Assembly (NCBI RefSeq): GCF_001411475.1
Contig: NZ_LLWH01000046.1
Location: 1 to 64,000, forward strand
Source of the DNA: Pseudomonas endophytica
GTDB taxonomy: Bacteria; Pseudomonadota; Gammaproteobacteria; Pseudomonadales; Pseudomonadaceae
Direction of reading: 5' to 3'
Length of the DNA stretch: 64,000 nucleotides
Part shown: piece after piece, positions 36,321 to 46,842 of the stretch
Layout: the number at the start of each line of letters is the position of its first letter
Position numbering within the stretch: the stretch's first letter is position 1
Translations under genes and position numbers: made by a program
The notes under the pieces: generated by a model
The model's input: only the letters and a program-made list of their open reading frames with translations
Database searches by the model: none
Told to the model about the DNA's origin: nothing

Positions 36321-38153
36321 ATGTATCTGCGATCCCCTTGGATCTGTCTCGGGCTTTCAACGGCTTTGCTCATGGCAGGCGGTTGCTCACCTGACGAAAA
36401 ACACCCGCAGGCCAGCCTTAAAGAAAGGACCGCAGCGTTCGAAAAGAGCCTCGACAGCATTCAGGATCCGGCACTCAAAGACGCAGTGGCCGACCTCGGT
36501 GGCTCGTTATTACTGCTAGAGCGCGCGCGTATCAGGTTGCAAGACCGAGCGATCGAAACCGAATACGGCACCGACGAGCTCGCGCAGCTAAAGCACTACC
36601 CCAACAGCCAAGCCTTGAGCGACACCTACCTCAATGGCCTGTTTGTCGTGCGCAAGAACTCAAGCTCCGATTACTTGACCGACTTGGAGCCAGTCTTCCC
36701 GTTCTCCCAGAGCAATACGTCCTACTTCCCCTTCCCTCACGCGCTGGAATGGCAGTCGGTCACGTTGAGTAACAAACAGGTAGTGCCTTTTCAGGCCGAG
36801 TGGTCAGAAACCGATTCCGGGATCCAGCTCAGCCCTTCAAGCGCCAACTTGAGCAACCCAGACGATCTGACCATCACTTACCCGATTGTAGATGGCGTTC
36901 AAACCACCAACTCTCAACAGCCTCAACCTATCACGCTGCACGGCGAGGCTGAAGTGATCGCTCCCGGCAAAGTGGTCAACTTTACCCTGACCCGCAAAGA
37001 CGTAGGCCGAACCCTGTCCGACGCAAATATCAGCGTTACCTTACTGTCACTGGGTAAAAACTTTGCCGAAGTCGACATCAACAACAGCGCACCGCTGGCT
37101 GAAGAAGTACGCGATACCGACCTCAACCCACTGATCATTCAAGCTCGCGATTCGACCGGGCAGTTTCTGTCACGTGCAGGTTCAATCGAAGAAAATACTG
37201 AGCAAGTAGCCTTCTACCAACAGCAACTGGCGCAGATGCTCAAGCAAACGGCCTGGAGCGACGCACTTAGTCAGAAACTGGACGACGAACAAAAAGCCTT
37301 CGATAGCAAACACCCCAACCATTACAGCAAGGTGTATTTCAACGGGGAGATTGAAAACGTCGATATCAGCGTTCTCGACTTCTCGACAGCCAACGTCACC
37401 CGTAAAACACTCGACCTGCCCGTGTGGCCGCTCGACAAAAACATCGTCGGTAAAGAGGTCACGCCCCTGCCGCTATCAGTCGTCGTGTATGACGATCAAG
37501 CCGCCAGCTATTTGAAAGACGCCACCTTGGCCCCTGAAAAGCTGAAGAAAAGCGTGGTTATCAGCCAATCAGTGGACGAAGCCAGTGCTGCCACTCTTGA
37601 GTTTAGTCACCCACCCACTTTCAATGACGAACTCGTGGGCGAACTCCCCGACTCAACTGTCTCTCCAGTCACCTTCTTTGCAGAGGATGTCAACGGCAAA
37701 CGTGGCGAGCCTCTGGAGCTGCCCATTGAAGCCTTCGATACCAACCCAAAAACCGGCGTTATAACCTACGACCTCAACTTGTTCCCCGAAACCCCGACCT
37801 ACGCCATCGGCTCAATGCCACTGTTTGTGGCCACTGTCGACAAACAAAGCCTGGACGTTGCCCGCCTGCCCAAAGGCCTTGAACTCAAAGGCAACGCATT
37901 GATCGTTGATCAAGCACTGTTCCCTGCCGACGCGTGGCGCTTTTATGCCAAAGACGACACGGGCAACTACCTCAAGGAAGTTCTTGCTGTCAGCCACAGT
38001 GCCAAGCTCTATGGCCCGACGCTATTTAACGTGCATTACTTTTACGGGCAGCCAACGCACCTAGAAAGCTATGCACGCACAGCATTGACGCCTGTCGAAT
38101 ACGGCTTTGAGGTCAAGCTAGACAAAGTCCCGGAAGTGGCACCACCGCACTGA
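36321..38153 (+). CDS. Large conserved lipoprotein of unknown function (PA4575-like)
   Basis: A 610-residue protein with a lipoprotein signal: MYLRSPWICLGLSTALLMAG then GC, placing the lipid-modified Cys at residue 22. After it follow a charged helical stretch (KERTAAFEKSLDSIQDPALK) and a long beta-rich region with no family motif I recognise. Phrases such as TLHGEAEVIAPGKVVNFTLT and PLDLPVWPLDKN-like segments suggest immunoglobulin-like folds. There are no further cysteines. By position it corresponds to the pseudomonad PA4575 gene. It is probably exposed in the periplasm or at the surface. Neighbours (yqhA, Lon-like protease) give no functional clue. Confidence 0.85.
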   Translation: MYLRSPWICLGLSTALLMAGGCSPDEKHPQASLKERTAAFEKSLDSIQDPALKDAVADLGGSLLLLERARIRLQDRAIETEYGTDELAQLKHYPNSQALSDTYLNGLFVVRKNSSSDYLTDLEPVFPFSQSNTSYFPFPHALEWQSVTLSNKQVVPFQAEWSETDSGIQLSPSSANLSNPDDLTITYPIVDGVQTTNSQQPQPITLHGEAEVIAPGKVVNFTLTRKDVGRTLSDANISVTLLSLGKNFAEVDINNSAPLAEEVRDTDLNPLIIQARDSTGQFLSRAGSIEENTEQVAFYQQQLAQMLKQTAWSDALSQKLDDEQKAFDSKHPNHYSKVYFNGEIENVDISVLDFSTANVTRKTLDLPVWPLDKNIVGKEVTPLPLSVVVYDDQAASYLKDATLAPEKLKKSVVISQSVDEASAATLEFSHPPTFNDELVGELPDSTVSPVTFFAEDVNGKRGEPLELPIEAFDTNPKTGVITYDLNLFPETPTYAIGSMPLFVATVDKQSLDVARLPKGLELKGNALIVDQALFPADAWRFYAKDDTGNYLKEVLAVSHSAKLYGPTLFNVHYFYGQPTHLESYARTALTPVEYGFEVKLDKVPEVAPPH

Positions 38154-38161
38154 CAAATGGC

Positions 38162-38479
38162 CTAGTGCGAGGCGTGACAGCGCTGACCATTGATCTGACG
38201 CAACTGGGCCTGCACATGCAGGCACCAGATTTGCGGCGCATCAGCCAACCGATAGCCGTGCAACGTCAGGCTTTCAACAATGGCATCGAGAATGGTTTCA
38301 GCCACGAACGGGCCGGGGAAAGGGCCTTGGGACTTGATCGTCGTAGGCTGCTCGCCGGACAAGCCGGCCGCAAATAACAACGTCCACATCCCGTTATTAC
38401 CTGCCAAGGGTCGAATACTGCATTCAATGCGCGTTTCCAAGCCCAAGCATTGACGGGTAAGGCAAAGGTTGCGCGACAT
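38162..38479 (-). CDS. Conserved hypothetical protein, Cys-containing
   Basis: A 105-residue protein starting at the ATG at 38479 (MSRNLCLTRQCLGLETRIEC). Longer frames in the same phase run into a REP element and are rejected. Features seen are four cysteines (NLC, RQC, IEC near the N-terminus; IWC and RCH near the C-terminus), a GPFPGPFVAETILDAIVESL segment and the ending QAQLRQINGQRCHASH. I know of similar short proteins in pseudomonads near the Lon-like protease gene but no function. It converges on the lipoprotein gene, 8 bp apart. Confidence 0.75.
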   Translation of the reverse strand: MSRNLCLTRQCLGLETRIECSIRPLAGNNGMWTLLFAAGLSGEQPTTIKSQGPFPGPFVAETILDAIVESLTLHGYRLADAPQIWCLHVQAQLRQINGQRCHASH

Positions 38480-38578
38480 GGCGGCGACCCTCGTAAGAAA
38501 CCACAGGGGTAACATGCTCACCCTGAGCATAGAAGAAAACCCCGCCCCCGCTACGCCCTGCAGACCGATGGCCAAACC

Positions 38579-38705
38579 GGAGCTGCCGCAGGCTACGAGC
38601 TTATGATCCTTAACAGCAAAAGATCGCAGCCTTCGGCAGCTCCTACAAAAAGCTGAAACTAAGCGAAACGCAGCCCCGGAGCTGCCGCAGGCTGCGATCT
38701 TTTCT
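38579..38705. repeat. REP doublet plus singlet (class B)
   Basis: 38579-38646 is an inverted pair (GAGCTGCCGCAGGCTACGAG / GCAGCCTTCGGCAGCTCCTA); 38678-38705 is a further GAGCTGCCGCAGGCTGCGAT copy ending at the Lon-like gene stop. All lie between the 105-codon gene and the Lon-like gene, in that gene's 3' region. Confidence 0.88.
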
Positions 38706-38712
38706 CTTTCTA

Positions 38713-41151
38713 TCAAGCAGGCTTTTTAGCCTCCAGGGCTTGCGCCAACAGCTCTTTTTCCGCTTCTTTGAGGTCATCGTCGTTGATCATTTCTGCGATC
38801 ACTCGCAAGCGCTCGACCACACGTGCATTGACGCTGCCTTCTGGAAATTGACCTTCTTCGTCCGGTTCACCGGCAGGCTCTCCTACCAGCAGGCTTAGTG
38901 CCTCATCCGCTTGGCGCACCGCGTATACGTGGAACATACCTTCGCGTACCGCCTTCAGCACTTTCTCATCCAGCATCAAGGTCGCGACGTTGGCCTGCGG
39001 GATGATCGCTCCCTGCTCTCCTGTCAGACCACGAGCCTCACAAAGCCGGAAAAAGCCTTCGATCTTCTCGTTAACACCGCCGACCGCCTGCACTTCACCG
39101 AACTGATTGATCGAGCCCGTGATGGCAAAGCACTGTTTCAACGGCGTTTTAGACAGTGCAGAAATCAACGTACACGCCTCACCCAGCGACGCACTGTCGC
39201 CATCGACGTAACCGTACGATTGCTCAAGCGCAATACTCGCCGAAATCGCCAGCGGAAATTCTTGGGCATAACGGCTACCCAGGTAGCCGGTCAGAATCAT
39301 CACCCCTTTGGAGTGAATCGGCTGCCCCAGATTAACCTCACGTTCGATATCGACAATTCCGCTCCCGCCCGGATAAACCGTGGCGGAAATACGCGCTGGC
39401 ACGCCAAACGCCGAATCACCGACTTCCAGTACGGTTAACCCATTGCACTTGCCGACCGCTGCACCGTCGGTGTCTATCAGAATGATCCCCGCCAACATGT
39501 CGTCCAAAATACGTGCCGAAACACGGCCAGTACGAGTCGCCTTGGCTTTGAGCGCACGTTCGATATGCCCCGCATCGGTCATCTCATCGTTAGCCAAATG
39601 GCGGATAAAGTCCGCCTCACTGACCAGTTGAAACAAGTCGCCGATACGCGCTGACAAACGTCCCTGATGCTCAGCCAGCCGCGCACTGTAAGTCGCCAAA
39701 CGTGCCACCGCGTCTGCCGTCAGCGGCGCCATGCCCTCTTCCGAGGTGCGAGTGGTCAGCAACTGAGCAAACTGCTCAAGGCTCTCGTCGACCATGGGGA
39801 TGTCTTCATCGAAGTCCACCAGTACCCGGAACATCTCTTGGAAGTCCGGATCCAGGTCTTGCAGCGTGTAGTACAACTGGCGAGCGCCAATGATGATGAC
39901 CTTGACCTGCAAAGGAATCATTTGCGGGCTCAGGGTCACGGTGGCCATACGCCCCAAGTCACCCAGCGGCGACTCCATTTTCAGCTTGCGCGATTGCAAC
40001 GCACGCTTCAGCGCATCCCAGACAAACGGCTCGCTGAGCATCTTCTCGGCTTCAAGAATCAAAAAGCCGCCATTGGCACGGTGCAAGGCGCCAGGACGCA
40101 GCTGCCGATAGGTGGTGTAAAGCGCCCCTTGATCAGTGCTGTATTCAATGCGGCCGAACAAATTGTCGTAAGTCGGATGCGGCTCAAACACCACAGGCGC
40201 GCCGCCGCTCATGGGCTGACCGACCACCAGGCTTGGCAGGTACTGCTCTTCAAGCAGCTTGCGCGCCTGCGCATCGGTCTTACTGTCATCGACCAGTTGC
40301 TCGACCACCGTTTTAAGCAGGTACACCTGTACCGCCTGCAAATACCCGCAAACTTCGCCGTTTTCGGCGTACTTCTGCGACAAAGGCGACAATAAAGGCT
40401 GCAAGGCTAGGGTGATGGTTTCTTCGTTCAACTGACGCAGTTGATTGTTGGACTCGCGCTTCCACTGCGGCAAGCTTGCCAATTCCTCGTTAAGGCGTTC
40501 CTCAAGCCCGGAAATATCTTCATGGAATCGCTCACGCTCCTCCTCAGGCAATTGTGAAAACTCGGCCTCATCCAGCGCCTTGCCTTCACTCATCGGAGTA
40601 AAAGCCACGTTACTGCTGTCGCGGTAAAGCGCTACACCCTTTTCCAGCGCCAAACGCTCGATCACATCCAGCGCACGGTCGTAACGCTGATTGAAACCAC
40701 GGTCGATGGCGCTTTTGCGCTGCTGGTAAGTCGGATGCTCAAACACCGCCGGAAACGTCGCCAGCAGGTTGTCGATCAAGCCATTTATGTCAGCGATAAA
40801 AGCTCCAGCCGTGCTCGCAGGCAGCTCTAGAGCGCGAGGCTCACGTGGCTCGTCAAAATTATTGACGTACACCCAATCACTGGGTGACGTAAGGCGCTTG
40901 CCTTCAGCCTTGAGGTAGCGCTTCACAAACGAAAAACGCCCCGTACCCGGCTCGCCCATAACAAATACGTTGTAACCCGGACGTGGCATAGCCACACCAA
41001 ACTGCAAGGCTTCGACCGCACGCTCCTGGCCGAGAATGCCGCGAAAAGGTTCTAAATCATTGGTGGTCGAGAAGCTGAACTGTTCAGCGGAGAACGGACG
41101 GGTTAGCGCGTCAGGCGCTAGACGCAAGCTGGCAGCAACAGAATCAGGCAT
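38713..41151 (-). CDS. Lon-related (AAA_32/LonB-like) ATP-dependent protease
   Basis: An 812-residue protein with an N-terminal AAA-like region, a long helical insert and a C-terminal Lon protease domain. The catalytic pair is visible: Ser653 in DGDSASLGEA and Lys696 in GGVNEKIEGF, 43 residues apart exactly as in E. coli Lon (S679/K722). The P-loop at 66-74 reads GEPGTGRFS, with Arg where Lys is standard, so ATP use may differ; I believe this is a feature of the family. RANGGFLILEAEKMLSEP is the Walker B-like part. It corresponds to pseudomonad PA4576. Substrates unknown; not the main Lon. Confidence 0.9.
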   Translation of the reverse strand: MPDSVAASLRLAPDALTRPFSAEQFSFSTTNDLEPFRGILGQERAVEALQFGVAMPRPGYNVFVMGEPGTGRFSFVKRYLKAEGKRLTSPSDWVYVNNFDEPREPRALELPASTAGAFIADINGLIDNLLATFPAVFEHPTYQQRKSAIDRGFNQRYDRALDVIERLALEKGVALYRDSSNVAFTPMSEGKALDEAEFSQLPEEERERFHEDISGLEERLNEELASLPQWKRESNNQLRQLNEETITLALQPLLSPLSQKYAENGEVCGYLQAVQVYLLKTVVEQLVDDSKTDAQARKLLEEQYLPSLVVGQPMSGGAPVVFEPHPTYDNLFGRIEYSTDQGALYTTYRQLRPGALHRANGGFLILEAEKMLSEPFVWDALKRALQSRKLKMESPLGDLGRMATVTLSPQMIPLQVKVIIIGARQLYYTLQDLDPDFQEMFRVLVDFDEDIPMVDESLEQFAQLLTTRTSEEGMAPLTADAVARLATYSARLAEHQGRLSARIGDLFQLVSEADFIRHLANDEMTDAGHIERALKAKATRTGRVSARILDDMLAGIILIDTDGAAVGKCNGLTVLEVGDSAFGVPARISATVYPGGSGIVDIEREVNLGQPIHSKGVMILTGYLGSRYAQEFPLAISASIALEQSYGYVDGDSASLGEACTLISALSKTPLKQCFAITGSINQFGEVQAVGGVNEKIEGFFRLCEARGLTGEQGAIIPQANVATLMLDEKVLKAVREGMFHVYAVRQADEALSLLVGEPAGEPDEEGQFPEGSVNARVVERLRVIAEMINDDDLKEAEKELLAQALEAKKPA

Positions 41152-41300
41152 CGGGCTTCCTTACATCGGGCAGGGCAGATGCCCGCATTCTGGCGCTGGC
41201 TGCACACCACTGGCAAGGCGCGCAACACGCGAATTCTCAAAGCCCAATGTTTACGGGTGAAAAATACCCTCATCCAACAATTGTTTTACAAAAAACCACG

Positions 41301-41329
41301 GAACCTGTTGATCGTGCCTAGACTCCTAA
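41301..41329 (+). promoter_or_regulatory. Possible AlgU (sigma-22)-type promoter
   Basis: GAACCT (41301-41306), 17 bp, TCCTAA (41324-41329) resembles the AlgU/RpoE consensus GAACTT-N16/17-TCTGA. It is about 95 bp upstream of the DUF3015 gene. The -10 match is weak. Confidence 0.35.
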
Positions 41330-41421
41330 ATGTTACGAGGCTGGATTAATAACCGGCCCGTTCTGGCGCTTCGGGGCCAGACACCCTTGTCCATAGGTTG
41401 CACACAAAGAGAACAATGATT

Positions 41422-41910
41422 ATGAAACGGATTCTTCTTGGTACTCTCTTCACAGTTGTTTCCCTCAATGCAATGGCACAAGCACCGGGCGGCCCAAACT
41501 GCGGTTGGGGCAACATGTTGTTTGAAGGCCAGCGCGGAACACCGGCTCACTTCCTGGCCTCAACCACCAACGGCACCTCGGGTAATGCCACGTTCGGTAT
41601 GACCTCCGGCACCAACGGCTGTACAACTAAAGACTCCCTGACTTACGGCGGCAAATCGTGGATTGCCATGAATGGCATGATGAACGAGCTGTCTGAAGAC
41701 ATGGCTAAAGGTAACGGTGAAGCACTGACCACCTATGCCGTGGTACTCGGCGTCGCCCCTGAAGACCGCGAGCATTTCGCTGCCGTCACTCACGAGCACT
41801 TCCAGCAAATCTTCAGCAAAGCTGACGTAACCGCTGAAGATGTGCACACCAACACACTGGCTGTTCTGAAAAGTGATGCACGCCTGTCCAAGTACGCGAC
41901 TGCTGCGTAA
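41422..41910 (+). CDS. DUF3015 family secreted protein
   Basis: A 162-residue exported protein with signal peptide MKRILLGTLFTVVSLNAMA/QA. The mature part opens APGGPNCGWGNMLFEGQRGT, the signature of DUF3015, continues STTNGTSGNATFGMTSGTNG, and ends in a helical acidic region (KADVTAEDVHTNTLAVLKSD). ATG 41422 is preferred over 41416 because of its spacing from AAAGAGAA. The function of the family is unknown. It lies directly upstream of the DUF4105 gene, separated by a 13-bp-arm hairpin. Confidence 0.88.
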   Translation: MKRILLGTLFTVVSLNAMAQAPGGPNCGWGNMLFEGQRGTPAHFLASTTNGTSGNATFGMTSGTNGCTTKDSLTYGGKSWIAMNGMMNELSEDMAKGNGEALTTYAVVLGVAPEDREHFAAVTHEHFQQIFSKADVTAEDVHTNTLAVLKSDARLSKYATAA

Positions 41911-41919
41911 CCCATGAGA

Positions 41920-41947
41920 CATGCCCGCTCCGCTCGGAGCGGGTATG
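41920..41947 (+). terminator. Hairpin between the DUF3015 and DUF4105 genes
   Basis: CATGCCCGCTCC-GCTC-GGAGCGGGTATG, a 12-bp stem with one mismatch, 9 bp after the DUF3015 stop. The T run is poor (CTTGCGTTTC), so partial termination or mRNA stabilisation is likely. Confidence 0.65.
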
Positions 41948-41988
41948 CTTGCGTTTCATCTTTCTTCGTCTGACAACAGTTGCCCACC

Positions 41989-43842
41989 ATGCTCAAACGC
42001 CTTGCCTATCTGGCGCTCTGTGCCTGCGCCCCGTTGTACGCCGCGCCCAATATTGATAATCAACGTGTTCAGCAGTTAGCCAACGATCCATTCTGGATCT
42101 CTTTGGGGCATTACGAAGCCCGCAAGCTAGGTGGCTGGCGAAGCTATGTCAGCGACGATAAGTTTTTTCTAGCCCCTGACGGTGCACAGCACCCCGACGC
42201 CGAACTGCGCGCCACCGTCCAGGCGCTGTACGCCCCAGCTAACTTGGGCGACAAACACCCGCAATGCGCGTACCCGGCCCGCACCCGCTGGCTTAAAGCC
42301 CAACTGAACCTGAACGATCTGCCCAAGGTTGAGTGCGCCGAGTTCACTCAATGGTTCACAGACGTTGCGCCGCACAGCACGGTGATGATCTTTCCGGCCG
42401 CGTACCTCAATAGCCCGTCATCAATGTTTGGCCACACCTTGTTGCGCATTGACCAGGCCGATGTACAGAGCAACAAAACCTCGTTGCTCAGCTATGCGAT
42501 CAACTTTGGCGCCTATATTGAAGGTTCAGACAACAGCATTCTGTATGCTTGGAAAGGCTTGGCCGGTGGCTACCCCGGTTTATTCGCCTTGGTGCCCTAC
42601 CAAGAAAAACTCTCGGAGTACCGCAGTCTTGAGAACCGTGACCTGTGGGAATACCGACTCAATCTAACTCCTGAAGAAACCCAGCGCATGGTCGAACATG
42701 TGTGGGAGTTGAAACAAATCCAGTTTGACTACTTTTTCTTCGATGAAAACTGCTCGTATCGCCTGCTTGAACTGCTGCAAGTGGCACGCCCCGGCTTACA
42801 ATTGACCACCCAATTCCCGCTGACCGCGATCCCCACTGACACCGTGAAAGCGGTCAAAGAAGCTGGCTTGGTCGAGAGTATCGAATACCGCCCGTCTCGT
42901 GAACGTGAGTTGCTAGACCGCGCCAAAGTTCTAGACCCCGAAGAACAGCAATGGGTACTTCAAGTCAGTGCTGATCAAACCCAGTTGCAAAAACCAGCCT
43001 TCAAGGCACTGCCAAAAGAGCGTCAAGCCCTGATTATCGACGCGGCCTATCGCTTGGAACGCTACCGCGCCAATGGCTTAGAGCGCGATACCGGACGTTC
43101 GCAACGTAGCTTTGAACTGCTGCGTGCCATCAACCAAAACCCGGCGCCAACCTTGCAAATCGACACCCCCGAACTGCCAGAAAACGGCCACGAATCTCGT
43201 ACTTGGCAACTGGGTGCCGGCAGCCGGGATGACAAAGCCTTTGCCGAATATGGCCTGCGCATGGCTTATCACGACTTGAACGACAACGCCCCGGGCTTCC
43301 CGCTGGGCGCACAAATTGAAATCTTGCAACTCAAGCTGCGCCAATACGAGGGCAATAAATGGCAGGTCCAACAACTGGACTTGGCCAACATCCGCTCCCT
43401 GACCCCGCGTAATGCACTGCTAAAACCGTGGTCATGGCAAGTAGGTGGCGGGCTTGAGCGAGTACTGGGTAAACATGGTAACGAGCGACTGGTGACCCAC
43501 GTCAACGGCGGCGCAGGTGGCACTTGGCAGTTAGGCGACAACCTACTGGGCTTTGCATTAGGCACCGTGCGGGTCGAGCACAACAACGACTTTGCTGCAT
43601 TTGTATCGCCCGCCGCAGGCTATAACACCGGCGTACTTTGGCGTAACCCGGTAGGCAACCTGAGCCTCGAAACCAAGGCGGATTACTTCACCAACGGAGA
43701 AGTCCGTCGTAGCCTGAGCCTGAACCAGCAATGGGAAATCTCGCGTAATCTGGGCCTGCGATTAACCGCTCAACGTGAGTTCAGCCATCTAAGTTCGCCG
43801 GTCAACGAAGTGATGCTCGAACTTAAGTGGTATCAGTACTGA
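41989..43842 (+). CDS. DUF4105 family exported protein
   Basis: A 617-residue protein with a signal peptide (MLKRLAYLALCACAPLYA/AP). The central region has the family hallmark SPSSMFGHTLLRID, followed by YAINFGAYIEGSDN and FFDENCSYRLLELLQ, a His/Cys arrangement that recalls papain-like (NlpC/P60) peptidases; catalysis is not shown. The last 200 residues are beta-rich with alternating strands and end in a barrel-like ELKWYQY, suggesting outer-membrane insertion or association. The ATG at 41989 is preferred over a TTG at 41980. It is downstream of the DUF3015 gene, 15 bp before the chorismate mutase gene, so possibly cotranscribed with both. Confidence 0.87.
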   Translation: MLKRLAYLALCACAPLYAAPNIDNQRVQQLANDPFWISLGHYEARKLGGWRSYVSDDKFFLAPDGAQHPDAELRATVQALYAPANLGDKHPQCAYPARTRWLKAQLNLNDLPKVECAEFTQWFTDVAPHSTVMIFPAAYLNSPSSMFGHTLLRIDQADVQSNKTSLLSYAINFGAYIEGSDNSILYAWKGLAGGYPGLFALVPYQEKLSEYRSLENRDLWEYRLNLTPEETQRMVEHVWELKQIQFDYFFFDENCSYRLLELLQVARPGLQLTTQFPLTAIPTDTVKAVKEAGLVESIEYRPSRERELLDRAKVLDPEEQQWVLQVSADQTQLQKPAFKALPKERQALIIDAAYRLERYRANGLERDTGRSQRSFELLRAINQNPAPTLQIDTPELPENGHESRTWQLGAGSRDDKAFAEYGLRMAYHDLNDNAPGFPLGAQIEILQLKLRQYEGNKWQVQQLDLANIRSLTPRNALLKPWSWQVGGGLERVLGKHGNERLVTHVNGGAGGTWQLGDNLLGFALGTVRVEHNNDFAAFVSPAAGYNTGVLWRNPVGNLSLETKADYFTNGEVRRSLSLNQQWEISRNLGLRLTAQREFSHLSSPVNEVMLELKWYQY

Positions 43843-43857
43843 ATGGAGTTTTAAAAC

Positions 43858-44151
43858 ATGGCTGTTAACTGTGAGTCTCTTGAGCACGTACGCGAGCAAA
43901 TCGACGGTCTAGACCGACAAATCATCAGCCTGTTAGCCGAGCGCGGTGTATACGTTTCACAAGCAGCGCGCTTCAAAAAAGACAGCAACGCGGTGCGGGC
44001 ACCGCAGCGGGTTGAGCAAGTAATCAACAAAGTGAGAGGCTTGGCAGACGAACTGGGGGCAAACCCGGAGGTCGCCGAAGCGGTATACCGCGCAATGATA
44101 GCTGGGTTTATTCAACAAGAACTGGCTGAGCATTCGGCGCTTACCCGATAG
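43858..44151 (+). CDS. Stand-alone AroQ-type chorismate mutase / PchB-like
   Basis: A 97-residue all-helical protein resembling AroQ mutases and the isochorismate-pyruvate lyase PchB. R12 (EHVREQIDGLDRQI), R29 (LLAERGVYV) and K40 (AARFKKD) align with PchB R14, R31 and K42; where PchB has Gln90 there is Glu88. No signal peptide is present, so it acts in the cytoplasm. It would rearrange chorismate to prephenate or, if PchB-like, cleave isochorismate to salicylate. No pchA-like isochorismate synthase is in the window, so the mutase is more likely. It follows the DUF4105 gene by 15 bp. Confidence 0.82.
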   Translation: MAVNCESLEHVREQIDGLDRQIISLLAERGVYVSQAARFKKDSNAVRAPQRVEQVINKVRGLADELGANPEVAEAVYRAMIAGFIQQELAEHSALTR

Positions 44152-44312
44152 TCCGAATCGACTGTATGGCTTTCCAGATAAGGCAGGCACACAGCACTTA
44201 TGTTGCAGCGCCATCGAGCTTAGCCTTGCGGGCCGCCGCAACTGCTACCTGAGGAGTGAACCCTCATCCTTGCGAGGACTCCAACGCCTGTCGATCACTG
44301 GGGGTAACAACC

Positions 44313-46168
<1,856 letters not shown>

Positions 46169-46344
46169 TTAAACGGAGATTGGCCGGAACTCTATCAATT
46201 CATTGCGCACCGCAACAGCGCAAAATGTCGCAGTTATGAATTTAAATGGTGCTTTTATATAAATAGACCTGATTTTCAGGGGTTTTTGCGCACCAAAAAA
46301 GTGATTCTTGTGTCCACGCTTGCACCACCAACACATCCATTAAC

Positions 46345-46772
46345 TGTAGCGAGCGATCTTTTAAACAATCAAAAGATCGCAGCCTGCGGCAGCTCCTACC
46401 AAAGCAGAAGCAGCGCCGCGTTAGGCCGCCATGACACAAAAAAATCACAAACATAACCTGTAGGAGCGAGCTTGCTCGCGATCTTTTAAACGATCAAAAG
46501 ATCGCAGCCTACGGCAGCTCCTACCAAAGCAGAAGCAGCGCCGCGTTAGGCCGCCATGACACAAAAAAAATCACAAATATGACCTGTAGAAGCGAGCTTG
46601 CTCGCGATCTTTTAAACAATCAAAAGATCGCAGCCCACGGCAGCTCCAAAGCAGAAGCAGCGCCGCGCTAGGCCGCCATGACACAAAAAAAATCACAAAC
46701 ATAACCTGTAGGAGCGAGCTTGCTCGCGATCTTTTAAACAATCAAAAGACCGCGAGCCAAGCTCGCTCTCAC
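46345..46772. repeat. Tandem array of chimeric REP doublets with conserved spacer
   Basis: Units begin at 46345 (truncated), 46459, 46585 and 46707 (doublet only), with periods of about 122-126 bp. Each complete unit has a class A arm TAGGAGCGAGCTTGCTCGCG, GATCTTTTAAACNATCAAAAGATC, a class B arm GCAGCCTACGGCAGCTCCTA, then a spacer AAAGCAGAAGCAGCGCCGCG ... GGCCGCCATGACACAAAA ... AATCACAAACATAACC. The final doublet has class A arms on both sides. No cas genes or transposase accompany it. It lies between gdhA's upstream side and the ettA terminator. Reading frames across it are products of the repeats. Confidence 0.95.
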
Positions 46773-46796
46773 AGAGGGAGTGGTGTTTGGCGAGCA

Positions 46797-46833
46797 AAAA
46801 AAAACGGAGCCACTGAGGGCTCCGTTTTTTGTA
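46797..46833 (-). terminator. Rho-independent terminator of ettA
   Basis: Stem ACGGAGCC-ACTGA-GGGCTCCGT with A and T runs on both sides, 10 bp past the ettA stop. Confidence 0.92.
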
Positions 46834-46842
46834 GCACCAGCC

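Noticed and set aside
38480..38716. An N-terminal extension of the 105-residue gene
   Set aside because: The added residues are translated REP repeats (CRSCRRLRSF-type), a frequent artefact.
46345..46772. CRISPR-like regular repeats
   Set aside because: The repeats are about 125 bp, internally palindromic and joined by conserved spacers, with no cas genes; they are REP elements.
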